Source of the DNA: LGRD01 sp031378125 | GTDB lineage: Bacteria > Pseudomonadota > Gammaproteobacteria > Burkholderiales > Burkholderiaceae_C | Direction of reading: 5' to 3' | Length of the DNA stretch: 8,149 bases | Assembly (NCBI GenBank): GCA_031378125.1 | Contig: JANNDW010000020.1 | Coordinates: 1-8,149, forward strand | Shown: in pieces, positions 1 through 5,344 of the stretch | How the letters are laid out: every line of letters starts with the position of its first letter | How positions within the stretch are numbered: position 1 is the stretch's first letter | Made by a program: the position numbers and the translations under genes | Notes under the pieces: model-generated | Seen by the model: the letters and a program-made list of their open reading frames with translations, nothing else | Databases searched by the model: none | Told to the model about the DNA's origin: nothing

Positions 1-654
1 GTGCGCCGCGCCCGACATGAAGGGCACGAACAGCAGGTTGGTCAGCACGTATTCGAACGAGAAGCTCACCGCGGTGAGGAACTCGAACGGGCCGGAACTC
101 ATCGCGTCCTCGAAGAACGACTTCGGCACCGACAGGTACCACACCCGGTCGAACCAGTGGTTCGAATGGTGCATGCCGTTGAAGTACTTGTTGTAGTGCG
201 ACAGCGCGTGGGTTTCGGTCTGGTAGTGGCGCAACTCGTCGACCGACTGCAACTGGCAGGCCACGCGCGCACCCTCGCCGCTGAAATGGCGCCCGACATG
301 CGCGAAGCCGCGGTGGGCGCAGTATTCGAGCGGCGTGACGCCCTGGATGAAGAGCTTGAGCGCATTCACATAACGCGCGTCGCTGATGCCGAGCTGGCCG
401 TTGTTCTGCGCAAAGGCGTCGATCACCGCGTAGAGCTTTTTCTCCTTCTCGCCCTGGTATTTCCAGTAGGCGTCCATGGTGAGGCGGAACGGGTCTTCCC
501 ACTTATCCCAGTCATGGATCTTGATGCCCTCGTAGCGGTCGTACGGGAACACCCGCTCCATCGGTTGGTAGGTGGTCTGCCAGCCCAGGCTGCGGGTCAT
601 CGCGGCATAGCGCTCCTTCAAGCCGAGCCGTTTCTTGGCGACCTTGGCATCCAT
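1..654 (-). CDS. dmpN: Phenol hydroxylase P3, oxygenase alpha (large) subunit, partial (C-terminal part beyond left edge)
   Basis: This is the N-terminal 218 residues of the diiron oxygenase subunit of a soluble multicomponent phenol hydroxylase (DmpN/PhN/TomA3/AphN family), which converts phenol to catechol using O2 and electrons from the P5 reductase. The first diiron half-motif is complete: Glu110 (in TPLEYCAHRG), then DELRH with Glu140 and His143, and Glu201 in the FSFEYVLTNL segment is the likely third Glu ligand. The second E..H pair lies outside the window. The stretches YDRYEGIKIHDWDKW and AFAQNNGQ are typical of this subfamily. The ATG at 654 is preceded by GGAG 9 nt away and lies 2 nt after the dmpM stop, so the genes are translationally close. 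No frameshift is visible. Related toluene/benzene 2-monooxygenases share this architecture, so the natural substrate could be a methylated phenol or benzene-type compound. Confidence 0.96.
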   Translation of the reverse strand, partial: MDAKVAKKRLGLKERYAAMTRSLGWQTTYQPMERVFPYDRYEGIKIHDWDKWEDPFRLTMDAYWKYQGEKEKKLYAVIDAFAQNNGQLGISDARYVNALKLFIQGVTPLEYCAHRGFAHVGRHFSGEGARVACQLQSVDELRHYQTETHALSHYNKYFNGMHHSNHWFDRVWYLSVPKSFFEDAMSSGPFEFLTAVSFSFEYVLTNLLFVPFMSGAAH

Positions 655-656
655 GC

Positions 657-926
657 TCAGTGGCTCCAGCTCAAGGTGAACTGGTCGTCGTCTTCGTCGA
701 TGTAGCCGGTCAAGGTGACAAGGTTGACCTGGATCTGCTGCAGGTCGAACGGGCGGCCGATGTGCGCCTCGATCGTTTCGCGCTTGATCGTCAGCCGGTC
801 CGGCGCGTCGATCTTCACGAGACCGGGCGAATGGACAGCGCTGGCGTTTGGGTTGTCCGCCAGGATCGCGTCGACGATCGGACGCGAATCTTCGTTGGCC
901 TGGAAAGCGATGAAGACGTTGGACAT
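657..926 (-). CDS. dmpM: Phenol hydroxylase P2, regulatory/effector protein
   Basis: This 89-aa protein belongs to the MmoB/DmpM family, the cofactorless component that binds the oxygenase and is required for efficient turnover. The length matches the family (about 90 aa). Recognisable pieces are the N-terminal MSNVFIAFQ strand, an SRPIVDAI helix, and the conserved end GYIDEDDDQFTLSW. The ATG at 926 was chosen because it gives the family length and has an AGGGAA Shine-Dalgarno just upstream. An in-frame ATG at 974 would add 16 residues that overlap the end of dmpL and look unrelated to the family. It lies between dmpL (13 nt upstream) and dmpN (2 nt downstream) in the standard K-L-M-N order. 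Confidence 0.95.
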   Translation of the reverse strand: MSNVFIAFQANEDSRPIVDAILADNPNASAVHSPGLVKIDAPDRLTIKRETIEAHIGRPFDLQQIQVNLVTLTGYIDEDDDQFTLSWSH

Positions 927-939
927 GGCGTTCCCTGGT

Positions 940-1935
940 TCAGCCCGCGAGGCCGGCTTTTTTGCAACGCGCATCGAGCGCGCTGCGAATCTCTTGCAGT
1001 GCCGCCTGCCCGGCGCCGCCCAGCGCCAGATCGGCCACCGGTGCCAGCGCCGCTTGGGCGCGCTCGGTCCAGGCGGCGGCCCAGCCCGCGATCAGTTGCC
1101 GGTTGGCATCGGATTCGGCGGCGGCTACTTTGACCACGGCGTCGATCCAGCGGGCGCTCTCGTCGTGCCACTCCGGCATGAAGGCGGTGAGCATGGCCAC
1201 CGCCGTGCCGCCGCGCATCGCCAGGCCGTCGTCGACGAAGCGGCCGTAGATCAGCGGATACAGCAAGCCATCGAGCGCAAGGTTTTGCGCGACGAACAAT
1301 TCGAACGGGTCCTTCAGCACCAGCGTGTCTTCGACATAGCGGCGCAGCACCTGCCAGCGCGGGTCGCTCAACCAGGCGTTCTTGCCGGCTTCGAGCACGC
1401 CGGGTTCGTCCAGCGCCAGTCCCAGGCGTGTGAGGTATTGCGCCGCACCGAGGTGGTCAAGCGCATGGAACATGGCCGGCGCGGTGAATGCGGTGCCCCA
1501 GCCATAGGCGCAGATCGAGCAGTTGTTCATGTTGGCGCCCCAGGCCACATGGCGCAGCGGCATCAACACGTCGCAGGCTTCGGCCCGCACCGCGTCGGGA
1601 ATCTTGGCAACCAGGCCGCGCGATTCGACGAACTGGTAGTTCGATTCCATCGCGTCCTGCTGGCGCGCGCGGGTCGTGGTCCAGGTGGCGTAGTAGAACT
1701 GGCGCGGGTCGCGCAGCACGTACCAGTCGGCCAGTTTCACGGCCGAGCGCGAAGCGTCGAACAGTTCGTGTTCGGGGTCCCAGGTGGGACGGTAGTGAAA
1801 GTTGGCCGCCGGCTGCGCACCGAGGGTGGCCTCCTGGTAGCGTGACGCCGGCTTGTCGCCGCCGATGTAGCGCGCGACATGGTCGTAGGTCTGGCGCAGC
1901 GGCTGGATCTCGCGGGCCTGAAGGTCGATCGTCAT
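940..1935 (-). CDS. dmpL: Phenol hydroxylase P1, oxygenase beta (small) subunit
   Basis: This 331-aa protein is the beta subunit of the (alpha-beta-gamma)2 phenol hydroxylase oxygenase, a ferritin-like helical subunit without the metal centre that packs against DmpN. Family hallmarks are GDKPASRYQEA near residue 30, FHYRPTWDPEHEL near 46-58, DPRQFYYATW near 76-85, PLRHVAWGANMNN near 126-138, RRYVEDTLVLKDPFEL near 199-214 and AQNLALDGLLYPL near 216-228. The length is normal for the family. The ATG at 1935 has a GAGGA Shine-Dalgarno 8 nt upstream. The gene follows dmpK with a 51-nt gap, the largest in this operon segment, and stops 13 nt before dmpM. A toluene 2-monooxygenase beta subunit would look similar, and the divergent DmpR regulator favours phenol as effector and substrate. 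Confidence 0.95.
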   Translation of the reverse strand: MTIDLQAREIQPLRQTYDHVARYIGGDKPASRYQEATLGAQPAANFHYRPTWDPEHELFDASRSAVKLADWYVLRDPRQFYYATWTTTRARQQDAMESNYQFVESRGLVAKIPDAVRAEACDVLMPLRHVAWGANMNNCSICAYGWGTAFTAPAMFHALDHLGAAQYLTRLGLALDEPGVLEAGKNAWLSDPRWQVLRRYVEDTLVLKDPFELFVAQNLALDGLLYPLIYGRFVDDGLAMRGGTAVAMLTAFMPEWHDESARWIDAVVKVAAAESDANRQLIAGWAAAWTERAQAALAPVADLALGGAGQAALQEIRSALDARCKKAGLAG

Positions 1936-1946
1936 CGGAGGGGTCC

Positions 1947-1967
1947 TCGTGCGTTCTTCGTGCGTTC
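1947..1967. repeat. Perfect 10-bp direct repeat, period 11, in the dmpK-dmpL gap
   Basis: The decamer TCGTGCGTTC occurs at 1947-1956 and again at 1958-1967, separated by one base, directly upstream of the dmpL Shine-Dalgarno (1944-1948). The first copy overlaps that Shine-Dalgarno by 2 bp. The repeat is certain; any function is not. It may be a local duplication that widened the K-L spacer. Confidence 0.6.
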
Positions 1968-1986
1968 AGGATGGGTGGCTCAGCGC

Positions 1987-2190
1987 TCAGCCGTCGAGTG
2001 GCTGCACCTGGTGAGTGGCGCAGAACTCGTCGAAGGCCGCGCGTGGCAAGACAAGTTCGACCGACAGATCGGGCCAGCCGATCGAGAACTCGAAGGCCAC
2101 CAGGCCGTTGTCGCGCGCACCGATCACCCGCACGAATTTGCGTGTGGCGTCGAACGGCGGGTCGTCTTGCGCTTGGGTGCTCGGTTGCAT
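1987..2190 (-). CDS. dmpK: Phenol hydroxylase P0, assembly subunit
   Basis: This 67-aa protein is of the DmpK/PhK/AphK type (phenol hydroxylase subunit, N-terminal family), the first gene of these operons. The P0 component is dispensable for catalysis in vitro but helps iron loading and assembly of the oxygenase, and it binds the oxygenase. The core reads RKFVRVIGARDNGLVAFEFS followed by a VELVLPRAAFDEFC segment, the usual strand-rich domain ending in a helix. It is at the short end for the family because the poorly conserved N-terminal tail is only about 15 residues. The ATG at 2190 has AGGG 7 nt upstream. The predicted sigma54 transcript start (about 2211) leaves a leader of about 21 nt. 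It is transcribed divergently from dmpR. Confidence 0.92.
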   Translation of the reverse strand: MQPSTQAQDDPPFDATRKFVRVIGARDNGLVAFEFSIGWPDLSVELVLPRAAFDEFCATHQVQPLDG

Positions 2191-2221
2191 TCATGGGCCC
2201 TAGGTCGGGTGCTTCCAGTAA

Positions 2222-2237
2222 CGCACGGGGCATGCCA
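2222..2237 (-). promoter_or_regulatory. Sigma54 (-24/-12) promoter for the phenol hydroxylase operon
   Basis: Read on the minus strand the site is TGGCATGCCCCGTGCG. It keeps GG and GC with exactly 10 bases between them and matches TGGCA, the following G and TGC of the consensus TGGCACG-N4-TTGCA. With the invariant GC at 2224-2223 the transcript should start near 2211, about 21 nt before the dmpK ATG. Known phenol hydroxylase operons with a divergent DmpR-type gene use such a promoter, and DmpR here has the GAFTGA loop needed to contact sigma54. The mismatches in the -12 half suggest moderate basal strength. Confidence 0.75.
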
Positions 2238-2358
2238 GCCAAGGCACGAGGTGGCAAAAATCCCGATAAAACTAGGGAAAACACGCATCAAACGAAGGTC
2301 CATCCCCTCCTTCTCCCTCGCCTCGGTGCGGTCCTGTACCGAGACTCTTCCCGGTAAA

Positions 2359-2374
2359 TTGATCTTTTCATGAA
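2359..2374 (-). promoter_or_regulatory. DmpR/XylR-type upstream activating site, proximal
   Basis: TTGATCTTTTCATGAA (plus strand) matches the XylR/DmpR operator consensus TTGATCAATTGATCAA at 12 of 16 positions, including a perfect TTGATC left half. It lies about 148-163 bp upstream of the predicted dmpK transcript start, the usual distance range for sigma54 activators. It is paired with a second site 33 bp away. Confidence 0.6.
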
Positions 2375-2391
2375 GCAACTTAGAAACCGAA

Positions 2392-2407
2392 GTCATCAGT
2401 TCATCAA
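2392..2407 (-). promoter_or_regulatory. DmpR/XylR-type upstream activating site, distal
   Basis: GTCATCAGTTCATCAA (plus strand) matches TTGATCAATTGATCAA at 12 of 16 positions. It starts 33 bp from the proximal site, close to three helical turns, the tandem arrangement used by DmpR and XylR to build the active hexamer. It is also only about 30 bp from the dmpR -35 element, so autoregulation is possible. Confidence 0.6.
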
Positions 2408-2420
2408 TTCTTGTTCAGGC

Positions 2421-2428
2421 TGTCGACA
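2421..2428. promoter_or_regulatory. Candidate operator palindrome for the GntR/FCD regulator
   Basis: TGTCGACA is a perfect 8-bp palindrome that fits the general GT-M-K-AC half-site rule of FadR-subfamily GntR operators. It lies between the distal upstream activating site and the dmpR -35 box, where a repressor could affect both divergent promoters. The match is short, and GTCGAC occurs by chance in GC-rich DNA, including once at 4930-4935. Confidence 0.25.
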
Positions 2429-2436
2429 TCCCCGAG

Positions 2437-2465
2437 TTGACGCCATGACTGATGATCTCGATAAT
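2437..2465 (+). promoter_or_regulatory. Sigma70 promoter for dmpR
   Basis: TTGACG at 2437-2442, a 17-bp spacer, and GATAAT at 2460-2465 match five of six bases in each hexamer with ideal spacing. This is the best housekeeping-type promoter in the window. The transcript would start about 6-8 bases after the -10, at 2471-2473, on the dmpR start codon (2473). Confidence 0.75.
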
Positions 2466-2472
2466 TTTGTAA

Positions 2473-4161
2473 ATGAATGCGCCAAGTCTGCCGCCGCTAC
2501 CGTCCGACGCTGACCTGCGCCGGCTGGTCCACTTCTCGGCCGGCGATGGCCGCATCTGGTTGGCCAGCCAGCGCATGTTGCTGGTCCACAGCGCGGCGCT
2601 CGGCTCGTTGCGGCGCGAGCTGATGGACAGCATCGGGCGCGTCCAGACCCGTCGCTTGCTGATGCGTGCCGGCTATGCGGCCGGCGAGCGCGACGCGGTG
2701 CTGGCACGCCAGGTGCGCCCGCACGCCTCGGTCTTCGACGCGTTTGCCGTCGGGCCGCAGTTGCACATGCTCGAAGGCGCGGTGCAGGTCACGCCAGAGC
2801 TGTTCGACCTTGATCTCGAAGGCTCGCACTATCTGGGCATCTACCGCTGGGACCATTCCTGGGAGGTTGAGACCCATGTGCGCGCGTTCGGGCCGCAGAC
2901 CGAACCGGTGTGCTGGATGTTGCTGGGCTATGCGTCGGGCTACACCAGCGGCTTCTTTGGCCGGCGCGCGCTGTACAAAGAGGTCGCGTGCAGCGCCTGC
3001 GGCGGTGACCATTGCCGCATCGAAGGCAGGTTCCAGACCGAATGGCCCGACGGTGACGAGATGGCGCGCGAGTACGACGCCGAATCCATGCTCACGCAGA
3101 TGGGCGAGTTGCAGTCCAAGGTCGAGGCCTTGCGCACGCAGCTCGAAGCGGCGGACGAGTCCGGGCCGCTGATCGGCCGCTCGCGGGCCTTCGAGGCCAC
3201 GCTGGAGCTGCTGCGCAAGGCCGGGCCGACGCAGGTCAACGTGCTGTTGACCGGCGAGACCGGCGTCGGCAAGGAGCGCTTTGCGCGCGCGCTGCACCGC
3301 ATGAGCCCGCGGGCCGACAAACCCTTTGTCGCCGTCAACTGCGCGGCGCTGCCGGCGGAGCTGATCGAGAGTGAATTGTTCGGCGCCGAGAAAGGCGCGT
3401 TTACCGGCGCCAACACGGCCCGCGCCGGGCGCTTCGAGCGCGCCGATGGTGGCACGCTGCTGCTCGACGAACTGGGCGATCTGCCGCTGCCCGCGCAGGC
3501 CAAGCTGCTGCGGGTGCTGCAGCAGGGCGAGGTGGAGCGGCTCGGGGCCACCCAGCCGCGCAAGGTCGATGTGCGGGTGATCGCCGCGACCAACGTCGAC
3601 CTGGATGCGGCGGTCGCTGCGGGCACCTTCCGGCGCGACCTGCTGTACCGATTGAATGTGTACCCGATCCGCATCCCGCCGCTGCGCGAACGTGTCGAAG
3701 ACATCGAACTGCTGGCCGAGCACATCCTGCGGCGCTTCACGGCGCTGCACGGCAAGCGCGTGCCCGGCTTCACCGACCGCGCGCTCGATGCGATGCGCCA
3801 CCACCCCTGGCCGGGCAATGTGCGCGAGCTGGAGAACCTGATCGAACGCGGTGTGATCCTGGCCAGCCCTGGCGAATCGGTCGACGTGAGCGAACTGTTC
3901 CCGAGCCTGCCGAATGCGGCGGCGACCGTCACCGTGAATGCCGCCGGCCAGCTCGAAAGCGCCCGCGCCAGCGGCGCGGGAGTGCTGTTCGACCAGGTGC
4001 TGGCCGAGGGCTTCGGGCTGGAGTCGCTCGAAGACGCGCTGATCCAGGAGGCAGTGCAGCGCGCCCGCGGCAACCTGGCCGCCGCGGCGCGCACGCTGGG
4101 CCTGACCCGACCGCAACTGTCGTACCGCTTGCAGCGCAGCCGCGAGCGCCTGGAGCCATAG
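2473..4161 (+). CDS. dmpR: DmpR/XylR-family sigma54-dependent phenol-responsive activator
   Basis: This 562-aa regulator senses phenols directly and activates the divergent hydroxylase operon. Domains in order are a V4R sensor domain (about 14-205), a coiled-coil-like linker (about 207-228), an AAA+ domain (about 232-470) and a Fis-type helix-turn-helix (about 515-558). Walker A is GETGVGKE (261-268), the sigma54-contacting loop is GAFTGA (308-313), and Walker B ends in LLLDE (Asp332-Glu333). By alignment with DmpR and MopR, the phenol-contact residues correspond to His98 and Trp126, and the zinc ligands to Cys147, Glu170, Cys173 and Cys181; all are present. The ATG at 2473 is forced, because an in-frame TAA immediately precedes it and the next Met is far inside the V4R domain. 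It has no Shine-Dalgarno. It lies 4 nt upstream of the GntR gene. The family is also called AphR, PhcR, PoxR or TbuT; the exact effector range cannot be read from sequence. Confidence 0.95.
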   Translation: MNAPSLPPLPSDADLRRLVHFSAGDGRIWLASQRMLLVHSAALGSLRRELMDSIGRVQTRRLLMRAGYAAGERDAVLARQVRPHASVFDAFAVGPQLHMLEGAVQVTPELFDLDLEGSHYLGIYRWDHSWEVETHVRAFGPQTEPVCWMLLGYASGYTSGFFGRRALYKEVACSACGGDHCRIEGRFQTEWPDGDEMAREYDAESMLTQMGELQSKVEALRTQLEAADESGPLIGRSRAFEATLELLRKAGPTQVNVLLTGETGVGKERFARALHRMSPRADKPFVAVNCAALPAELIESELFGAEKGAFTGANTARAGRFERADGGTLLLDELGDLPLPAQAKLLRVLQQGEVERLGATQPRKVDVRVIAATNVDLDAAVAAGTFRRDLLYRLNVYPIRIPPLRERVEDIELLAEHILRRFTALHGKRVPGFTDRALDAMRHHPWPGNVRELENLIERGVILASPGESVDVSELFPSLPNAAATVTVNAAGQLESARASGAGVLFDQVLAEGFGLESLEDALIQEAVQRARGNLAAAARTLGLTRPQLSYRLQRSRERLEP

Positions 4162-4165
4162 CGGC

Positions 4166-4903
4166 ATGGCCAAGCGACCTTTCCTCGCGCTGGTGCGGCC
4201 CGACAACGACGCCGCCGGGACGAGCGCCGGCGCCGTGCGCACGCTGATCGAGCGCGCCTACTCGGACCTGCGCGACGACATCGTCGAGGGCGTGCTGGCG
4301 CCGGGCGAAAAGCTGCGCGTCGAACACCTGAAGACACGTTATGCGGTGGGCGCGGGCACGCTGCGCGAAGCGATCACCCGGCTGGTCAGCGATGCGCTCG
4401 TGGTGGCCGAGGGGCAACGCGGATTTCGGGTCGCCGAGATTGCGATCGACGACCTGCTGGACCTGACCGAGTTGCGCGTTCACATCGAGATCGACGCGCT
4501 GCGCCGTTCGATCCGGGCCGGCGACGACGCCTGGCGCGCGCGCCTGCAACGCGCCTACGACGAGCTGTCCGCCTATGAGCAGCCGGTGCAGCCGGAACGC
4601 CGCAAGGCTTGGGAACGGCTCAACACCGGCTTTCACGAAGCCTTGGTGGCCGGCCACGAATCGCCCTGGACCTTGCGGGTGCTGCGCATGCTGGCGCGCC
4701 AGGGCGAGCGCTATCGCAAGTATTCGATCGGCCTGCCCGACAGTGGCCGCGACGTGCATGCCGAGCACCGCCAACTCTTCGAGCTGGCCATGCTCGGCAA
4801 TGAAGCGCGTGCAGCGCTGGCGCTGGAGGCGCACATCCGCGCCACGCCGGAACTGCTGATCCGCGCGATGCGCGCCGGGAACCGCTTGTTCGAGCCGCGC
4901 TGA
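4166..4903 (+). CDS. GntR-family (FadR subfamily, FCD domain) regulator of the phenol locus, AphS/PhcS-like
   Basis: This 245-aa regulator has an N-terminal winged helix-turn-helix (about 26-91, with EGVLAPGEKLRVEHLKTRY and GTLREAITRLVSDALV) and a C-terminal FCD ligand domain (about 98-235). FCD metal-ligand positions appear as His157 (in FHEAL), His201 (in AEHRQLF) and His223 (in EAHIRAT); the usual Asp four residues before the first His is Asn153 here. The start is 4 nt after dmpR, with a GGAG inside the dmpR end (4152-4155), so co-transcription and coupling are likely. In Comamonas, GntR proteins AphS and PhcS are described as repressors of phenol hydroxylase genes encoded near the NtrC-type activator. 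The same role is inferred here from context. The effector is unknown. A separate role in carboxylic-acid metabolism is possible. Confidence 0.88.
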   Translation: MAKRPFLALVRPDNDAAGTSAGAVRTLIERAYSDLRDDIVEGVLAPGEKLRVEHLKTRYAVGAGTLREAITRLVSDALVVAEGQRGFRVAEIAIDDLLDLTELRVHIEIDALRRSIRAGDDAWRARLQRAYDELSAYEQPVQPERRKAWERLNTGFHEALVAGHESPWTLRVLRMLARQGERYRKYSIGLPDSGRDVHAEHRQLFELAMLGNEARAALALEAHIRATPELLIRAMRAGNRLFEPR

Positions 4904-4915
4904 CAAGCTTTCAGG

Positions 4916-4943
4916 TGCGCAGGCCGGCGGTCGACGCTGCGCA
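4916..4943 (+). other. Hairpin downstream of the GntR gene, weak terminator candidate
   Basis: TGCGCAG (4916-4922) and CTGCGCA (4937-4943) form a perfect 7-bp stem around a 14-nt loop, starting 13 nt after the stop codon. No U-run follows, so it does not qualify as a standard intrinsic terminator. It might still slow RNase or mark a Rho-dependent end. It is followed by a small 4-bp CCAG/CTGG stem at 4945-4955. The rest of the gap up to about 5040 holds nothing I can recognise. Confidence 0.3.
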
Positions 4944-5045
4944 GCCAGCGGCTGGGTGTGCGCCCGCCAACTGCGTTGGCAAGCCCTCAGCGCGCGCACG
5001 CCAGACTCCCTGAACTCGTCCCCGCCGCCCTGCGCTTACTCCACG

Positions 5046-5086
5046 TTTACGCCGCGTTTACGCCGAACACGCGCTAATTTACGCCG
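5046..5086 (+). promoter_or_regulatory. KdpE-type operator: three direct TTTACGC half-sites
   Basis: TTTACGCCG occurs at 5046-5054, 5057-5065 and 5078-5086. The first two copies are 11 bp apart, giving TTTACGC-N4-TTTACGC. This mirrors the E. coli kdp operator, where TTTATAC and TTTACAC are spaced by 11 bp as tandem half-sites for a KdpE dimer. The third copy is 21 bp further on, again about two helical turns. The site lies roughly 50-70 bp upstream of the likely kdp transcript start, on the same strand as the operon. The response regulator gene is not in the window, so assignment to KdpE is inference from motif and position. Confidence 0.65.
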
Positions 5087-5104
5087 CACCACCAGCCGCT
5101 TGCC

Positions 5105-5110
5105 TACGAT
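5105..5110 (+). promoter_or_regulatory. Probable -10 element of the kdp promoter
   Basis: TACGAT matches TATAAT at four of six bases. There is no recognisable -35 hexamer 16-18 bp upstream, which is expected for a promoter that depends on an activator such as KdpE. The transcript would start near 5117, about 17 nt before the first small ORF. Confidence 0.4.
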
Positions 5111-5133
5111 GAGTTGGATTCAAGGAGCGGCTC

Positions 5134-5241
5134 ATGGATGTGCTTTGGTTGCTGTTGTTCGTCTTTCTGTGCGTTGCCATTGGCGGCCTGCTGATGCTGT
5201 GCGATCGCCGGCTGGCACCCACAGAAACCAAACGCCGTTGA
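5134..5241 (+). CDS. Unnamed 35-aa single-span membrane protein heading the kdp operon
   Basis: The ORF has an excellent Shine-Dalgarno (AAGGAG at 5122-5127, 6 nt from ATG) and ends in a TGA that overlaps the kdpF Shine-Dalgarno. It starts MDVLWLLLFVFL, has one hydrophobic segment (about residues 3-23) with a Gly-Gly pair at 17-18, and then a polar basic tail beginning LCDRRL and ending KRR. The positive tail predicts a cytoplasmic C-terminus. It is not KdpF, which follows it. I do not know a named family, although I recall unnamed small proteins ending in an LCDRL-like motif before kdpF in other bacteria. A role as an accessory peptide of the Kdp complex, or as a leader coupling translation into kdpF, is inference. 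Confidence 0.72.
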   Translation: MDVLWLLLFVFLCVAIGGLLMLCDRRLAPTETKRR

Positions 5242-5254
5242 GGAGGTGACACCC

Positions 5255-5344
5255 ATGTCCGGCTTGTACTGGTTGGGCAGCGCGGTGACGCTGGCCCTGT
5301 TCATCTACCTCCTCGTCGCGCTGGTGCGCGCGGAGGATTTCTGA
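5255..5344 (+). CDS. kdpF: KdpF, small stabilising subunit of the K+-transporting ATPase
   Basis: This 29-aa hydrophobic peptide begins MSGLYWLGSAVTLALF and ends LLVALVRAEDF, the typical KdpF pattern of one membrane span followed by an acidic end. KdpF sits between KdpA and KdpB in the membrane and stabilises the KdpFABC complex. A strong AGGAGG (5241-5246) lies 8 nt upstream of the ATG. Its TGA shares one base with the kdpA ATG, so translation is coupled. Its size matches KdpF from E. coli (29 aa). It is often missed by gene callers because of its length. Confidence 0.93.
   Translation: MSGLYWLGSAVTLALFIYLLVALVRAEDF

Noticed and set aside
715..1845. Plus-strand open frame opposite dmpL and dmpM
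   Set aside because: The minus strand encodes recognisable phenol hydroxylase subunits there. The plus-strand product has no recognisable motif or sensible start context.
2242..2255. Plus-strand GGCACG...TGGCA as a sigma54 promoter towards dmpR
   Set aside because: Spacing between GG and GC is 9, not the required 10, and a far better sigma70 promoter lies next to dmpR.
2255..2300. IHF site between the upstream activating sites and the sigma54 promoter
   Set aside because: An A-rich stretch and an ATCAA are present, but the TTR half of the IHF consensus is not met on either strand, so I cannot support a site.
2449..2464. Third DmpR-type activating site
   Set aside because: Only 8 of 16 consensus positions match, and the segment is better explained as the dmpR spacer and -10 box.
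2497..4242. Long open frame antisense to dmpR (581 codons) and others like it
   Set aside because: The plus-strand protein has complete DmpR domains and motifs. The antisense frame is low-complexity Arg/Ala/Gln-rich, as expected from third-position GC bias.
4956..5249. 97-codon open frame spanning the kdp promoter region
   Set aside because: It crosses the operator and two well-supported small genes in another frame, and shows no family resemblance.
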